Source: Carya illinoinensis
Taxonomy: Eukaryota; Streptophyta; Magnoliopsida; Fagales; Juglandaceae
Assembly: GCF_018687715.1 (NCBI RefSeq)
Contig: NC_056765.1
Location: forward strand, 19,800,894 to 19,864,893
DNA: 64,000 nt
Direction of reading: 5' to 3'
Both the position numbers and the translations under genes were made by a program. Below the pieces are notes generated by a model. It was not told the origin of the DNA. It did not search any database and saw only the letters and a program-made list of their open reading frames with translations. Position 1 is the first letter of the stretch. Each line of letters opens with the position of its first letter. This document shows positions 23,464-36,740 of this stretch, one piece after another.

Positions 23464-23670
23464 TATCCCTCATTTGCTCAAGGGGATCTTGAAGGTTGAT
23501 AAGCTGGGTCTCCCAGCTTTGCGACGTTAGGTGCTTTTGTTGGTTTCTAGTTTGATGTTTTCTAGTTGGTTGATGTCCTTTTTGTATTTGGGTTCCCTCC
23601 TCCTTAGTGAGGCTTTCTTAATAAAACTGGCAGGCTTGGCCTTTTAAATAAAAAAGTTTTTTAAAAAAAA

Positions 23671-25348
23671 GGAATTAGTGGTGACTTAAGAAGGTGATTA
23701 AGTTGGATGTAATATGAAGGCACAAGTTGGATACCTTTATGAATCGAGTGTAAGATTTAGGACCCCTAATTTGGAGAGTTTTATTTTTGCTTTTCGTATG
23801 AGGTTATTATATTATTTGGAGACTTTTATTTTACTATTTTATATGAAGTTATGCTAAGAATTTGGAAGGAATTATTATTAAGCTTCTAATTCCATTGTTA
23901 AGGATTATATTTCTAGACTTGCCCTGGAGAGTATGACAAGCAATACTATGTGTGCGAATGTGTATACGTAAGGGACTAGGAGATATGTGAGGCACTGGAC
24001 AAAAATATCAAAAAGTTAGAATCTTGGAATATTAGTTTCGACATAATGATTGATGATTAAAATAGGTGTGGAATTGGATAAGTATTTTAAACTTTTCTTT
24101 AGGTGGAGCAAATTTCAAGGATGAAATCTTTTTTAGGAATAACACCCAAACCAAAAGCTTAGGTCTTACTCACATAGGAAAAAAAATGAAATAGGTGTTA
24201 TACGCACCGTTTAGTCATGTGAGGGATTTTCTAAACTCTCCCCGGATGGTTTCTCTCTTTTTTTTTCCTCTATTTTTTTTTCTCCACCCCATTTCACTCC
24301 CCTCTCACCCCATTGCCAGGTCGAACACCATGCATGTAGGATGGCATTTGTTGCAACTAGGGTTTCCACCATTGTGATCCCCTTGTGTCCTCCTACCAAC
24401 TAGTAGCCTCCCAACACCTCCTTGCACAACCACACATGAATGCTTCATAGAGACACTCTTGAAACACATAAACACGCGCTACCCCTTAGTCTCACAGTCC
24501 CTACATGTGGCAACCATGTGCTACCAACCACCAAGAGAGGAAGCTAGCTCTGCCCAAAGCCCTTAAGGTATTGCTTTCATATTGAAACCACTATAGTTAG
24601 CCTCCTACCGCCATGCCCAGTTGGTGCCATGCAAGCCCAACATGACCCACTCTGAGACTAGTTGACACTCAAGTGATAACAAGCACCAAAAGCCTTTGTC
24701 TTCTCAATTTGTGCCACATGGATGAGCATCGGTCATCGATAGCTGCTCATCTACACCCAGTCAAAGACCACCAACCAAAGTGCTGCCCGTCTCTCTCATT
24801 CTCTCTCTCTCTCACACACACACACACACTCTCTCTCTCACTTGCTTAGTCTCTGCCTCCTTTTAGTGTCTCTCACCCTCCCTTGCACATGTTATGGGTT
24901 TGTAGTTTTAAATGGTTTTTGCGATTGAGCTGTAATTGTTATGGATTTAACGGGGGCATAGATTTATGAGAGTTTAGGCCTCCAAAGGGGTTAGGCTATT
25001 GTGAGGGTACTTTTGGGAAGTCAAAAATTGTATTTGGATTCATGAATACGAGATTTACGATTTTAATGCTGATATTAGAGTTAATGTGTATTTAGTGAAA
25101 CTAGATGGACCATTGGGACAATGAAACGTGAGGATTTTAAGTTTTGAGGGAATATAGATTGTTTAAGTAATTCAGCTTTTTATTACAAAGTATGTGTTTC
25201 ATTAGAAACTTATGCAAGTTACATTCCCTTTTTTATAGGTGATGATTGGTACTCGCTTGGCATTATTGTAAGGAAATTCATAGAAGTTTCAAAGTTCTAG
25301 TAAGCAGTGCTTCTATGCTAGACTTTGCCTAAAACCGGATTGAGGATG
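23671..25348 (+). mobile_element. Gypsy-like relic E, copy 1: 3' internal end and LTR fragment
   Basis: aatttcaaggatgaaatctttttt followed by ataacaccc (24139) is the usual junction between the 3' end of a plant gypsy element and its LTR. LTR-like DNA then runs to 25348, where element C starts. It includes a CT/CA microsatellite (24793-24840) and a pyrimidine-rich part. TGTAAC-type and GTTACA-type ends would pair with the LTR end at 7619. That the primer site at 17682 and this end belong to one element is inference. Confidence 0.5.
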
Positions 25349-26649
25349 TGATTACCCTAAAGAATAATATAGTAGTTGTAGCACAGCTTTGTGGTATCGA
25401 TTCCATGGGGAGACAAATTAAAAAAATAGCAAAAAAAACAAAGAAACTAAATAAAAATATTAAATGATTAATGAAGAACAAAAATTAATTTTAAATTCAA
25501 ATTAAAGTGAAGCAAAGTTACTAACGAAAGAAGTACTCAAATTTAACGAACAGTAGAGCGTCGGAAATTGCTTGCACAAATCTGATATTTTAATTATTCT
25601 TAATTCATTAAATAATTCAATTGGGAACTCAAATCCCGAAATTTTCAATTGAAAGGTATAGATTAATAAATCAAAATTAAACCAAATGTAACCCTTTGAA
25701 AAATCATTCACCACTTTTAAAATACGTAAATTATTATCTCTATTTAGAAAATCCAACGACGACAATATATTCAGAGAGCAATATTGCAGCAAATAAATAA
25801 ATCATTATAGATAAATAATTGATCTAAATATAATTAAAGAACTAATCCATTCAATAGAAAAAGCATGACTAAATTCATAAACAGAATAAATTCTATGATT
25901 ATTTGGAAAAGAAAATATCAACAATGAATTGAGAATGATAAAACAAAAGAGTTTTAGTAATTGAAAATCAAATACATAAATTAAAAATACTATCTAATAT
26001 GAACAAAAATCTCAAGAGAAAACTGAAGTGAACAGTGGCCATGGAAGTGATTTTCTCCTCTCTTCAAATTTGCCTCTTGTACCTCTCCTCCTCCTCTATT
26101 TCGTGCTAATGATATGTTTATATAAGGTAAGAAAGAAACCCTAATATCTTCATAATTCTCGCATACAAAAATAGCCTAAATTTTTGGACTAATCTTGGAA
26201 GCCACTTGCATGCTTCAAAGTTTGAATTTGGAAATCTGCATTGAGGAAAATTTATAGCCCTTTAAGATTTATTTCTAATGCATCAAAAATGGTATCAATC
26301 CAATATGTGAGTAAAAAGTTATGGTCAGAATACTAAACTATGTCCAAACTGTCTCCTAGCAAATTTCAAATTTGGACTTCTTGTAGTTTCCTTTTGTGAT
26401 TTTTTTTCTTTTTCTTTTCTTAATCCAAATTGGTCTCAAACCGAATGAAAGTTCTCATTTGAATTTGATTATACCTTGACTTGCTATTTTATAAACTCTA
26501 AAATTAAACACAAAAAACTATTTAGGAGTATTCTAACGTAAATAGAAACTCAATTAAAAAATACACTTTAATTCCTATGATTTTTATTCACATTTTAGCA
26601 TTTTAATCCAACAATAAGGTATTTAGAGTGCACTTTCGCGCACTCATCA
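25349..26649 (-). repeat. 3' LTR of element C (1301 bp)
   Basis: It begins tgattaccctaaagaat and ends cgcactcatca on the plus strand, so it reads TG...CA on the element's strand. It matches 31298-32617 with many small changes, which points to an old insertion. Confidence 0.88.
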
Positions 26650-26663
26650 CACTCCCCCAACTT
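26650..26663 (-). other. Polypurine tract of element C
   Basis: cactcccccaactt on the plus strand is aagttgggggagtg on the element's strand, directly next to the LTR. Confidence 0.75.
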
Positions 26664-28350
26664 ACTCATTGCTAATCCCTAGCAATTTCATGCCAAAACA
26701 ACGAAAAAGACCAAATCACCATTTCCAGATTCACATGTTAAAGCAATTTTAGGAATTCAATAATCCTATCACAAGCAATCCAGCTATAGCAATCTATAGA
26801 GTGTGTGTGTGTTCTAAACTATATCCATCTAACCAGAAGCCCTAACACATGCAATATCAAGAACATCCCAAGCGAAGGATTCAACTTCATAACTCACAGG
26901 TATAAAGTGTTTTGTATGAAGATTCTCTCTATAGAGTTGGCAATGAGTGTACACACACACACTCTTATAGGGAAGTAGGCAATTATGTTCAAGCAACAAG
27001 CAAATATTGATCTTATGATAGGAACACTAACAAATGAAACTTCCACAACTCTTTCCAAAAATTTATTTAGGATCAGAACAGTCAACACAAAAGGTTGTAA
27101 CGTGGCTTGGGTTAGGAGCTATATGAAAAAAAAAGGATGAAAATGATTCAAAAGACTTCCAAGTACATACAAAGGAAATTTTATTAAATATCTCAGTAGA
27201 CCATACTTCTCACTTGATATACTTTCCAACTTTTCAGATCATTAAATAATAATGTCTTTCCTTCTTCTTTCTCTTCTCTCTTTTTTCAACACATGCCACT
27301 TTGGTATTCTTGCCATTGCTGCCCAACCTTGATTTTGTTTTTCTTTTTTTTCTTTTTTTACCTTTAAAGCTCACTCAATTGAATACTTTATAACTTCTAC
27401 TCTTCTCTTTTTTTTTCTTCTTCCTCTTTTTTTTTAATTGAAAATGATAAAACAAAAGAAAGAAAATATAAATTTCACACCTAGTATACACTTGGAAGTA
27501 AAAGGGATAGAAAAATCAGTGTATAGCTTATACTCCAACGTGGAGAGGCATGTATGATATGAGCATATGAAAAGAAAAACCTACATGTATTTATTGGCTC
27601 AAAGTTGGCTACTAGGAATCTATGATGGAAAGGGTTAGCTTGAAAGGCTCAAACGTTGATCCTAAGTTGACATTCGTCATATCCCAAGTATATTCACCAT
27701 CTTACCACAAACCATGTAATGATATTCTCAAAAGAAGTGCCCAATTCAACATATCAATGAATGCTTATCACAATTTACTGCAGTTGTAGGCTCTCAATCC
27801 TCCCCAAACTCACACAAATAATTAAGTAAAAGAGTTCTCTAGCTACATGTGTCAAACCACCATCTTACCACAAAGCTTAGATGAGTGCATTAGAGATTCT
27901 GTGAATGCTTAAGTAAAAATTGATTATGGTGGGTTTGGTTAATTCACGAAAATGGCTATAAATGAGAATGAGTAAATATGTGAAAATGGTACACGTGTGA
28001 TGCAAAAAATTGACAAATAAAAATATGTCACAGAGTTCCAACAAGCATTTTAAATACTAAATTTGTACCACCACCCCCTAACTTAAATAAAACATTATCC
28101 TCAATGTTTAATAATCAAAATTGAATGGGGAGTACCTAAAAATAGTAGAATACACCTGATGAGTGACAAGGGTAACTCGCTAAGCACTAAAAATTGTAAC
28201 CTGAAATGACGAAATGAAACTATCCTGCAAACAAAAACAAAGAAAACAACAACAAACAAAAAATAAAAGAAAGAAAATAAGAGAAAACGAAAATAAAACA
28301 AAACAAACAAAAAAAACATACTTGTGTGGTATGGTCAAGGTTGATAGACC
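26664..28350 (-). other. Non-coding 3' region of element C
   Basis: About 1.7 kb between the integrase tail and the polypurine tract. It is AT-rich with pyrimidine runs near 27240-27440 and A-rich runs near 28240-28320. I see no protein of known type in it. Confidence 0.5.
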
Positions 28351-28379
28351 GGATCCACAAGTGGAATGTCATCCACTTT

Positions 28380-28625
28380 CGAAGCTTACCTATCAATTAA
28401 TACTTTAAGGTGTTGACTATTTACTTTGATGATCCAACCATCCTTAGAATCCTCTATTTCTACTACCCCATTTTCAAAAATATTTTTCACTACAAAGAGG
28501 CCAGTCCACCTAAACCGAAGTTTTTCTTGGTGCTTGTGAAGTCCAAAATCATATAAGTATACTCGGTCATTAGGCTCAAACCTCTTCCTAAGAATATTTT
28601 TATCATGAACATTTTCATTTTAATA
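28380..28625 (-). pseudogene. Integrase C-terminal remnant of element C
   Basis: On the minus strand one frame reads HDKNILRKRFEPNDRVYLYD, then KLRFRWTGLFVVKNIFENG, then VNSQHLKVLI, the GPF/GPY-like end of Tat/Athila integrases. It joins directly, out of frame, to the region after the protease (junction near 28630), placing the deletion that removed reverse transcriptase and the integrase core. Confidence 0.78.
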
Positions 28626-28690
28626 TTATGGAATTTAGACTTAGACAAAGGTTTTAATTTAACTCCCGGTGCTTTCATACTTACAGGAGT

Positions 28691-29296
28691 CTATCTTTCA
28701 CCTTTCTTAGGCAACTCCTTAAATTTCGGTTGCCATGCCTGTGTTCCATAATCATGAGTTTTATCAAAAACAGCACAAATATCAATAATATTAGATGAAT
28801 CACTAATAGTATTAAATTCATAATTAGCAAGGAAATATTCAGAGGGATCATAATCATGAGTTGTGTGAACTCTCTTATCTATGAGTGTGTCAATCATATA
28901 AGTTTGGTGGCACTCGTCATCGTCTATTGGTTGTTTTTCAATATGAAACATATTCAACTCAAGAGTCATATTTCTAAAAGAGAGCTTCATTAGACCTTTC
29001 TTGTAATTAATAAGAGCGTTAGCAGTAGCGAGAAAAGGCCTACCTAAAATTAAGGAGATTTTAGAATTAGAGTAAAAAACAGAACTACTGTCAAGGATTA
29101 AGACATTAACAGGATAATAAAATTTGTCAATTTGGATCAAAACATCATCAACTATCCATCTCGGTTTCTTAACTGAACCGTCGGCCAATTGAAGCACAAT
29201 AGAAGTTGGCTTAATTTCACCCAAACCAATTTGCAAATAAATGGAATAAGGCATCAAATTAACACTAGCTCTTAAATCTAGTAAGGCTTGCCCCAA
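28691..29296 (-). pseudogene. Gag-pol protease region of element C
   Basis: A 201-codon frame has the retropepsin pattern of Athila-type elements: DLRASVNLMPYSIYLQIGLG (the catalytic Asp-Thr/Ser-Gly is altered to DLRAS), LADGSVKKPRWIVDDVLIQI, FYYPVNVLIL and ILGRPFLATANALIN. It ends in a stop at 28691 inside the usual linker to reverse transcriptase. Frame 29369-29611 upstream belongs to the gag-protease linker. The lost active-site Gly suggests no protease activity. Confidence 0.82.
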
Positions 29297-29999
29297 CTCA
29301 TGATTCTCAATATTACATGCAATGGTTGGACAACCAGGTGGAATTCGCTGCTCAATTAGAGCACTAACTTATTCTGTCAGAAATGCTGTCTTCTTAACAT
29401 GGTGATTCCTGTTAACTGTACACAAATCTTTGAGAACTTTTGCATAAGTAAGAACTTGTTTAATAACATGCAAAAGAGGAAGGTTAATCTTTACCTGCCT
29501 GAGATTCTCCAAGATTTCGTTACTAGAATCCAAAGTTCGTATACCAAATTTTAAAGCTTGAGGAAATGGTACTTTAACTGACCTCTTGATTACCTCGGCT
29601 TCTTTGGGCAACTCGGTACTATCATTGCTTTGTTCCTCTTCAACATCCTCTCACTTATCAGTTGTTGGGATGTGTAAGAACTTACAACTTCTTGTCACAA
29701 TGGCATTGACTTCTTTCAAATTTTCTTGCACCATATGTTGACCTTGGGGTATGGATTGAGGTTGAGAAGGGAACTTGCCACACTCATTTACACTCAAGGA
29801 GCTCATCATCTTGGATATATGACTCTTGATCTCTTTATTTTCTTCAACAACTTACATAATCAAATATTCAAACTTTTAATTAGTTTTACCCTGTGTTTCA
29901 ATAAAAGCATATAAAGTATCTTATACAGAGTTCCTAGAAGAAGATGATGCATGATACAGTCCAGGATAAACTCTAGGTGGTTGTGCAAACTGCTGGTTT

Positions 30000-31150
30000 T
30001 CAGATTTTCAACTAAAATTGGGGTGATTACGACATCCCGGATTATAGGTTTCAGAGAAAGGTGTAAAAAGCTTTGTGTACATAACTAATGCATTACATTA
30101 TTCCTCATACATCCCTCTCATCTCTACAAATATGGGATACTTTTGGGCAAGGTGATCTACCCCGCTACACACAAAATATGGTCCAAAAAGCTCTGCATGA
30201 TTACCCATATGTGTTGGTTTTAAGTCCTTAGTTTTTAACACATCTAGCTCCCTAGTGAGCATCTCAACCTTAGCCTTTAGGTTATCCTCTTCCCTGAGAT
30301 GGTAAATTCTACTACCATTTGTGCTTCCTGCAGGTCATGACCTATTTGTGCACTTAGTAGCATAAGGTTCAGTCCAAGTGTGAGCTTTTTCAGCACGCTT
30401 AATGAGATATTCTATAGCCTCATCAGGATCTTTATGTAAGAACTCACCATTACACATCATCTCCACAAATTTACGCTCTCTAGGTGTAAGTCCATCATAA
30501 AAATAGCTCACTAAGTGCTAATTCTTATACTCATGGTTAGGACACATATTCAACAACTTCTTAAATCTCTTCCAAGACTGATACAAAATCTCACTGTCCT
30601 TTTGTGCAAAGGTGGAGATTTGCCTTTTTAAAGCGTTAGTCTTATGTTGGGGGAAGTATTTATTAAAGAAGAGCTAAGTCATCTCATTTTATGACCCAAT
30701 AGATCGTGGTCTTAGCGAGTACAACTAACTCTTAGCTCTATCCTTGAAAGAGAAATGAAAGAACTTAAGTTTTACAATGTCATTAGTTGCATTTTGACTA
30801 TGAAAAGTCACAACTACTTCCTCAAACTCCCTAATGTGCACATATGGAATTTCATTGTCTAAGCCATGAAAAGTATGAATAACTATATCTTTCCTGTTTT
30901 AAAATCCAGTTGGCGAGTATTAGCTAGAACCATGATGCATGATGGTGTGGTTATGCATGTAGGGTGGAGGTAATGTTGAAGAGTCCTAGTGGATTGATCT
31001 CCGTGTTCACTCATTTTTTTAGAATTGGAAGAATTATCAAATAAATGATTAGAAAAATTAGACTCTAACTCTAATTCTAACACAGGTCTATAAGCAAATC
31101 GACCCAAAGCGTCTCTATACCTGTGCATGCAAGGTAGAGAAAAACGCAAC
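30000..31150 (-). pseudogene. Gag remnant of element C
   Basis: Broken minus-strand frames read QISTFAQKDSEILYQSWKRF, LLNMCPNHEY, SYFYDGLTPRERKFVEMMCN and DEAIEYLIKRAEKAHTW (about 30360-30640), the capsid part of Tat/Athila gag. TYNPGCRNHPNFS (about 30015-30055) is the usual motif further downstream. Several stops and shifts interrupt it. Confidence 0.75.
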
Positions 31151-31274
31151 ACTAAAAAAGCAAAACTATAAAAATAAAAGGAAAAAAAAGATGAAACAAG
31201 CTAAAAGAGGGAACAAAGTTACCACATTTACAAACTGCTGAAAAGAAAGACTATCTAACAATTCTTCTACTGTC

Positions 31275-31292
31275 TCCTCGACAATGGCGCCA
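31275..31292 (-). other. Primer binding site of element C (tRNA-Asp type)
   Basis: On the minus strand it reads tggcgccattgtcgagga, close to the complement of a tRNA-Asp 3' end as used by Tat/Athila elements (two or three differences). It lies just inside the 5' LTR. Confidence 0.8.
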
Positions 31293-31297
31293 AAATT

Positions 31298-32617
31298 TGA
31301 TTACGCCTAAAGAATAACATAGTAATCATAGCATAGCTTTGGGGTGTCGATTCCATAGGGAGACAAATTAAAAGAATAGCAGAATGAGCAAGGAAACTAA
31401 ATAAAAATATTAAATAATTAATGGAGAGTAAAGATTAATTTTAAATGCAAATTAAAGTAAATCAAAGTTACTAACGGAAGAAGCACTCAAATTTGATGAA
31501 CAGTAGAGCATCGGGAATCCCTTGCACAAATCCGGTATTTTAATTATTCTTAATTCATTAAATAACTTAATTGGGAATTAAATTTCTGAAATTCCCAATT
31601 GGAAGGTATAGATTTATAAACCAAAATTAAACAAACGTAATCCTTTAAAAAATCATTCACCACTTTTAAAATACATAAGTTATTATCTCTATTGAGAAAA
31701 TTCAATGACGACAATATACTTAAGGAGCGATTTTGTAGTAAAGAACTAAATCAATATAGATAAATAATTGATCCAAACATAATCAAAGAACCAATTCATT
31801 CAATAGAAAAAATATGACTGAATCCATAAACATAATAAATTCTATGATTATTCGAAAAAAAAAAACATCAACAATGAATTGAGAATGATGAAACAAAAAA
31901 ATTTTAGTAATTAAAAATCAAATACATAAATTAAAAATAAATTAAAACCACCATTTAATGTGCAAGTTCATCCCTAACCCTTCTTGAGAATTTATTTATC
32001 TATAAATATAATGGATAACAAAAATCTCAAGAGAAAAATGAAGTGAACGGCGGCCATGGAAGTGATTTTTTCTCTATTCAAATCTACCTCTTGTGCCTCT
32101 CCTCCTCCTCTATTTCGTGCTAATGATATGCTTATATAAGGTAGGAAAGAAATCCTAATATTTTCATAATTCTCGCAAAACAAAAATCGCCTAAATTTTA
32201 GGACTAATTTTGAAAGCCACGTACATGCTTCAAGATTTTGAATTTGGAAATCTTTATTAGAGATAAATTTATAGTCCCTTAAGATAGATTTCTAATTCAT
32301 TAAGAATTGAATCAACCCGATATGTGAGTAAAAAGTTACGGTTAGAATATTAAAGTATGTCCAGACTGTCTCCTAGCAAATTTCAAATTTGGACTTCTTG
32401 CAGTTTCTTTTTGTGATTTTTTTCTTGATCCAAATTGCTGTTAAATTCTTTGAAATTTCTCCTTTAAATTTGACTAGGCTTTGACTTGCTCTGTTATAAA
32501 CTCTAAAATTAAACATAAAAAAATGCTTTGGAGTATTCTAACGTAAATAGAAACTCAATCCAATAATATACATTAATTCTTATAATTTCTATTCACAATT
32601 TAGCATTTTAATCCAAT
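31298..32617 (-). repeat. 5' LTR of element C, truncated at its outer end
   Basis: It matches 25349-26610 throughout, for example gattccatagggagacaaat, and stops where the other LTR goes on with ataaggtatttagagtgcac. The missing piece would hold the TG end. Confidence 0.85.
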
Positions 32618-33155
32618 AAATGATTTTATGAAAAAATTGCATATTTTTGTCATGGAACATTGGAAACTACCTCGTTTATTTTCTCCTACATTACTCCTTG
32701 TACCCGAATAAGAACATAAATTTACCTTGGTCATTTTGTCTTGCATTACTCATTATACCCGAATAAGAATAGAAATTTCTTTTTGTCACAATTGGTGCAG
32801 ACATGATCAATTTTTGGTATTATGTTCTCAACTGTATAAAAAGAGTGAATATGGAATTTGAAATCTTTTATGTGATTATATGATCTATATCTATTCATCA
32901 CTGTATCTCTTCTTATATGAAATGTTGAATGTGAAAACCTCTGGCATGACCTTCTGTTTCTGTTTCCATTCCGACCATACTCCGGGTATAAAATTGTGGC
33001 CAAAGTTATTGTGTTGGTACCAACATATCTATTGCTAAGTGCACCCACTTTGAAAAAAATGGTTTTCAACATGGTCTTTCCTATGTACACACTTGGGACT
33101 CCGAGAATGATTAAGGAAAGATTTCACATTTTATTTCTACTGGGTTGACTGTCGA
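32618..33155. other. AT-rich DNA with a short duplicated phrase
   Basis: No gene recognised. The phrase cattact-c-t-tacccgaataagaa occurs twice about 60 bp apart (near 32689 and 32746). A 114-codon minus frame (32746-33090) has no recognisable motif. Confidence 0.3.
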
Positions 33156-33949
33156 TGTAACACCCGTACTTATAGTGGGCCTTTAGAAAATAACTTTAGT
33201 AAACAAGACAGGAATTACTAAACTTTTTCATTTCCTCCTTAGGATATAAAAGATTCTATAGTTAAAATTTAAAACATGATTTATAAATCTAAGGAGAGTT
33301 TACAACAGAAATCATTTAATTGAAACACAAGGTCCTTTTACAAAAATTTGATTTCAAACATTTATTAAAAGCTGCCTAGACTTCTGTCAACTTTTTCTTG
33401 GGCTATGTCTGTCAGGATGCTTTATCCTCATTTCATTCTTGGGTGGGACACACATAAAAACAAAATAAGTCAAATACTCAGTAAGCATTATTTCATATTG
33501 TAAAAATATATTAACATAAGTTTACATTCATGTATTTATCATTCATCTACATACTTTACATAAAATATTGTTTTTCTTTGAAAACATTATGAGGTGAAAT
33601 TTTTCTTTAAAAAGCTTTCATTCCTCATAAAACCATTTTCTACCTTGTACATTCCTAATAAAGAACTAAAACATTTGATACATCCAATTACTCTTATCAC
33701 TTTTTCTTGAGCCGTTACACACTATTACGCCACTTATGTTGGGATTAGTGGTCTTTTCGACCTGATTTTGCCTGTTGAGAATCCCTCAGTCAAGAGAGAG
33801 AAAGGGGTTTTAGGCTTGGCAATGGGGAGCTGGATTGTCGGCATGAGGGAGGAGTGAAACCACCAAGGAGAAGTCAAGAGAGGCCTTGCCTAGGGGAGAA
33901 ACATCGGCAGCTAGGAGATGTGGAGAGAATCTCATGAGAGAGATTTAAG
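33156..33949. mobile_element. Probable LTR fragment
   Basis: tgtaacacccgtacttatag (33156) is a typical gypsy LTR start, followed by AT-rich DNA ending near gag remnant D. The end of the LTR and a primer binding site were not identified. Confidence 0.35.
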
Positions 33950-34419
33950 AGAGAATTTGACAATTCGTATTTTTCGACTATAATGAGGAAACAAAAGTTG
34001 AAGGTACAATAGTATGCCGCTGGGTTTACGGAGTTAGGGAGATTTTGCCCTCATCCTATCCTTACAAAGAGCATGAGGACAAAGTGATTCGAAGATGATT
34101 TGCAGACCCAAATCAGAACCCAAGTAGCATGCCTAGAGATCGAGGACTTAAAGAAATTAGTGCACGTGGCATCCATTATTGAGCATGAGAAACACAATTC
34201 ATTAACAATTTTGTGGTGAAGGGAGCAACTCTAGTGTCCCTCAAAAGTTTGTGTCAAGGGCAGGAGGACAATTGCCAATTACTCCCAGAGTGTGCAAGGG
34301 AGGAATGATACTAGTTTGTAGTAATTTCCATAGAGTGAGCAAGGGGGCTTGTCGATAGACTTTTGATATTGTGATTTCGTTATAGGCAAATGGGACATTA
34401 TGTCAATGATTGCCCTCGA
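33950..34419 (+). pseudogene. Gypsy element D gag, 5' part
   Basis: A degraded capsid reads YAAGFTELGRFCPHP, then QTQIRTQVACLEIEDLKKLV and HVASIIEHE. After stops comes the zinc-knuckle part RYRQMGHYVNDCP with its first Cys positions lost. The sequence is cut at 34419 by a solo LTR; the frame resumes at 40209. Confidence 0.72.
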
Positions 34420-36740
34420 TGTGGCACCTCCAACTCTCGCTTGGGATTGAGCGGTGACTGAAATGTCGAAACATGTAACACAAGGCTACACACCCTTTGT
34501 ACATGGCAGATAACATGCGATCCACCTAAATACTAGCAGTATGCAAAAAATTCGTAGTGGTAAAATAAATGGCCAAGTAATCTAAGCAATGATGTAGGCA
34601 ATTGCATAGCACATGGTACTAAAACTTAAATTTCCCAAACATTGTCATATCATCCATAAGAAATATAGTCATAGTCATCAAAATATAGCAAAGAGTTTTA
34701 ACCTCCCAAAAACACGGGACCTTTTTCCAAAATAAGCTAAGTCTCAAAATATCAAAACATTTCCTTTTATGGGAAATTGGGTCCCAAATTCTTTTCTCAA
34801 TTTTTTTTTCAAGAGGTTCATTCTTCGTTTGCTTTTCCAAAGCTCGATCATTGTCCCTATTTTTGAGTGGTCAAAACTCCTCAATAAATTGAAGTATCTT
34901 GGTGATCTCTAGATCTATGGCCTCAAGATGCTTCAAAATGGAGGACTCAGGCCTGCTGATGCCCCCTTAGGCACAATCCTCTCTAGAGGAGGTGCTGTTC
35001 TCTTCCACTTGGCCATCCGTGTCACCATCTAAACCTGATACAACTTCTACCTTTCCAAGAGGAGAATGGTAGTGGAAACTACCACAATGATATTTCAAGA
35101 AATCTCAGCAAGTAAACATACAACATACAGTAGTTAACACAAGCATACAAGAGGTATATCATGCGATGTATGCATGGAAATGTACTTGACACATGACTAA
35201 AAACTGACTTTGAAATATGCACTAACCACTTTCAAAGCCTTGTAACAGAGACTTGACATTTACAGAAAAAAATCTTTAACTATTCTTTTTCATGTTGATC
35301 TTTAACAAAACTCACATTTTTAGAGAATATCACAAGATTTGCATCGAGTTATCCATAACTTATCACGAGACTTTCATCAAGTGATCCATAACATATGAGC
35401 TCTTTTTCTTATTTAGAGGGTAGAAACACCATTCGCTCCTACTAGTTACCGCACCATCACTCGTCTGTGCACCGTGATGAATACATCTTACACAGAAACA
35501 TAACTTACTAACTCTATAGTACTTCTTGGTTTACACATCTTATGCACCCACTAGCATTAGGCAATCGCTCTAGCATTCTTTAAAAAGAATTGATTCGAGC
35601 ACATCCACGGTTTTTTGTCAACTTAGAGGTTACCACTCTATTCTTAAGCACTTCAGAGTGGACAGAGGACTTCCATCTACTAGGACATTCCCCTGCTCTA
35701 GCATTTGGGATCGTGATAAAACTTTTAGACTCATTTTATTTCAAAACATTTTTTAAAACACTTCTCTTATGAAAACACTTCTCCCAAATGTATGTAACAT
35801 GAGACTTAAGACATACGTTCTTATACTTAACATATGACATATGAGATACCATGCACGAAATAACCATGCCGAACATATTCAATTCATGGCATGATATCAT
35901 AGAACTCATAAGATATTAAAACACAAACATGGAACTATGAAATCTAGCCTTGGCTGAAACTTAGAGGTTGCAAGAACATAGAAAATCATCACTTAAACAT
36001 ACTCCAAACTTCAACCATATTGCTTAGAAATCAAATCATAGTAGAATAGAGCATAAAATCATAGCATTTGAAAATAATCTGAAACAATCAAGACATGATA
36101 TGACCAAAATGCCAAGTTCCTCAAATTAACAACATTGTTTCCCTTAAAACCGAAATATGCAAAGGACACTCTTGCCATTTGTTTCTTAAACCGAATCATT
36201 CCATTCATTCCATATTTATATTCCAACCTCATGTAAGAGTATCCAAGCAAACAAACAAGAAATAACAATCAAAATAATAAAAACAAACAAAAGGATCTAC
36301 ACAAGTATACATATGATTTAAACAAGAGCAAGTTGAGTGTATACTTACAAAAATCCATGAAATGAAATTAAAATCAAGTTGTAATTTAAAATACAACCCA
36401 TTAGAATGAGTATCTCAAAACCCTAATCCATGTTCTTTAGTGTGTGAGGGTTTTATAGCGTTACTAACTTTTAGCCTCTAGGGTTTTAGGTTAAGAATTT
36501 TTTTCACTTATAAATTCATACAAAACTCAAAATAAGATAAGAACATATGATGGGGGTCGAAAATAGGAAGGATGAACACCTTCCACCAATCGGCTTCATG
36601 GGTTGCTAAGAAACCCTAATTCAATTTTTGAGAAAATGTGAAGGAAAGTGTGCGATTCATCATTTTTTAACTCTTTTGAGATTTGGATCTCATCTTTGAG
36701 TTAGAATGATGAAAAGTGAGTGCAAGAATTAAAAAAAAAC

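Larger units (their letters stand above)
20600..23670 (+). mobile_element. L1-type LINE, copy 1
   Basis: A non-LTR retrotransposon ending in a poly(A)-rich tail (23653-23670). It is followed by ggaattagtggtga, which matches a decayed copy just before its start (gaggaaatggtgg, 20586-20598); the cleaner 16-bp duplication survives in copy 2. Order: ORF1 relic, ORF2 endonuclease, a short start of reverse transcriptase, then a 3' UTR with ataaaactggcaggcttggc. Most of the reverse transcriptase, including its YxDD box, is missing. The insertion predates the segmental duplication. Confidence 0.9.
10440..24490. repeat. Segmental duplication, copy 1
   Basis: Colinear, same-orientation match with 43460-59106: AO gene, AO upstream region, exon-2 relic, gypsy-like relic E with its nested LINE, and E's right-hand LTR up to ccttagtctcac. 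Offset is about 34.3 kb at the AO start codons and 34.6 kb at the LINE, the difference reflecting copy-specific insertions. Exons of the two genes are nearly identical, and long intergenic stretches match with scattered changes. Confidence 0.95.
25349..32617 (-). mobile_element. Tat/Athila-like Ty3/gypsy element C, internally deleted
   Basis: A minus-strand LTR retrotransposon of about 7.3 kb with LTRs at 25349-26649 and 31298-32617 and a tRNA-Asp-type primer binding site. It holds gag, protease and only the last part of integrase; reverse transcriptase, RNase H and the integrase core are gone. Such deletion derivatives can persist only with proteins from a full-length relative. The outer end of the 5' LTR is cut off after atccaata, so about 40 bp and the right target duplication are missing. 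It sits in the LTR of relic E and is not seen in copy 2 within this window. Confidence 0.88.

Noticed and set aside
24793..24840. CT/CA repeat as a possible CRISPR-like or regulatory array
   Set aside because: Simple microsatellite without spacers, inside LTR-like DNA.
32746..33090. 114-codon minus-strand frame
   Set aside because: No known motif; AT-rich DNA between element C and an LTR-like fragment.
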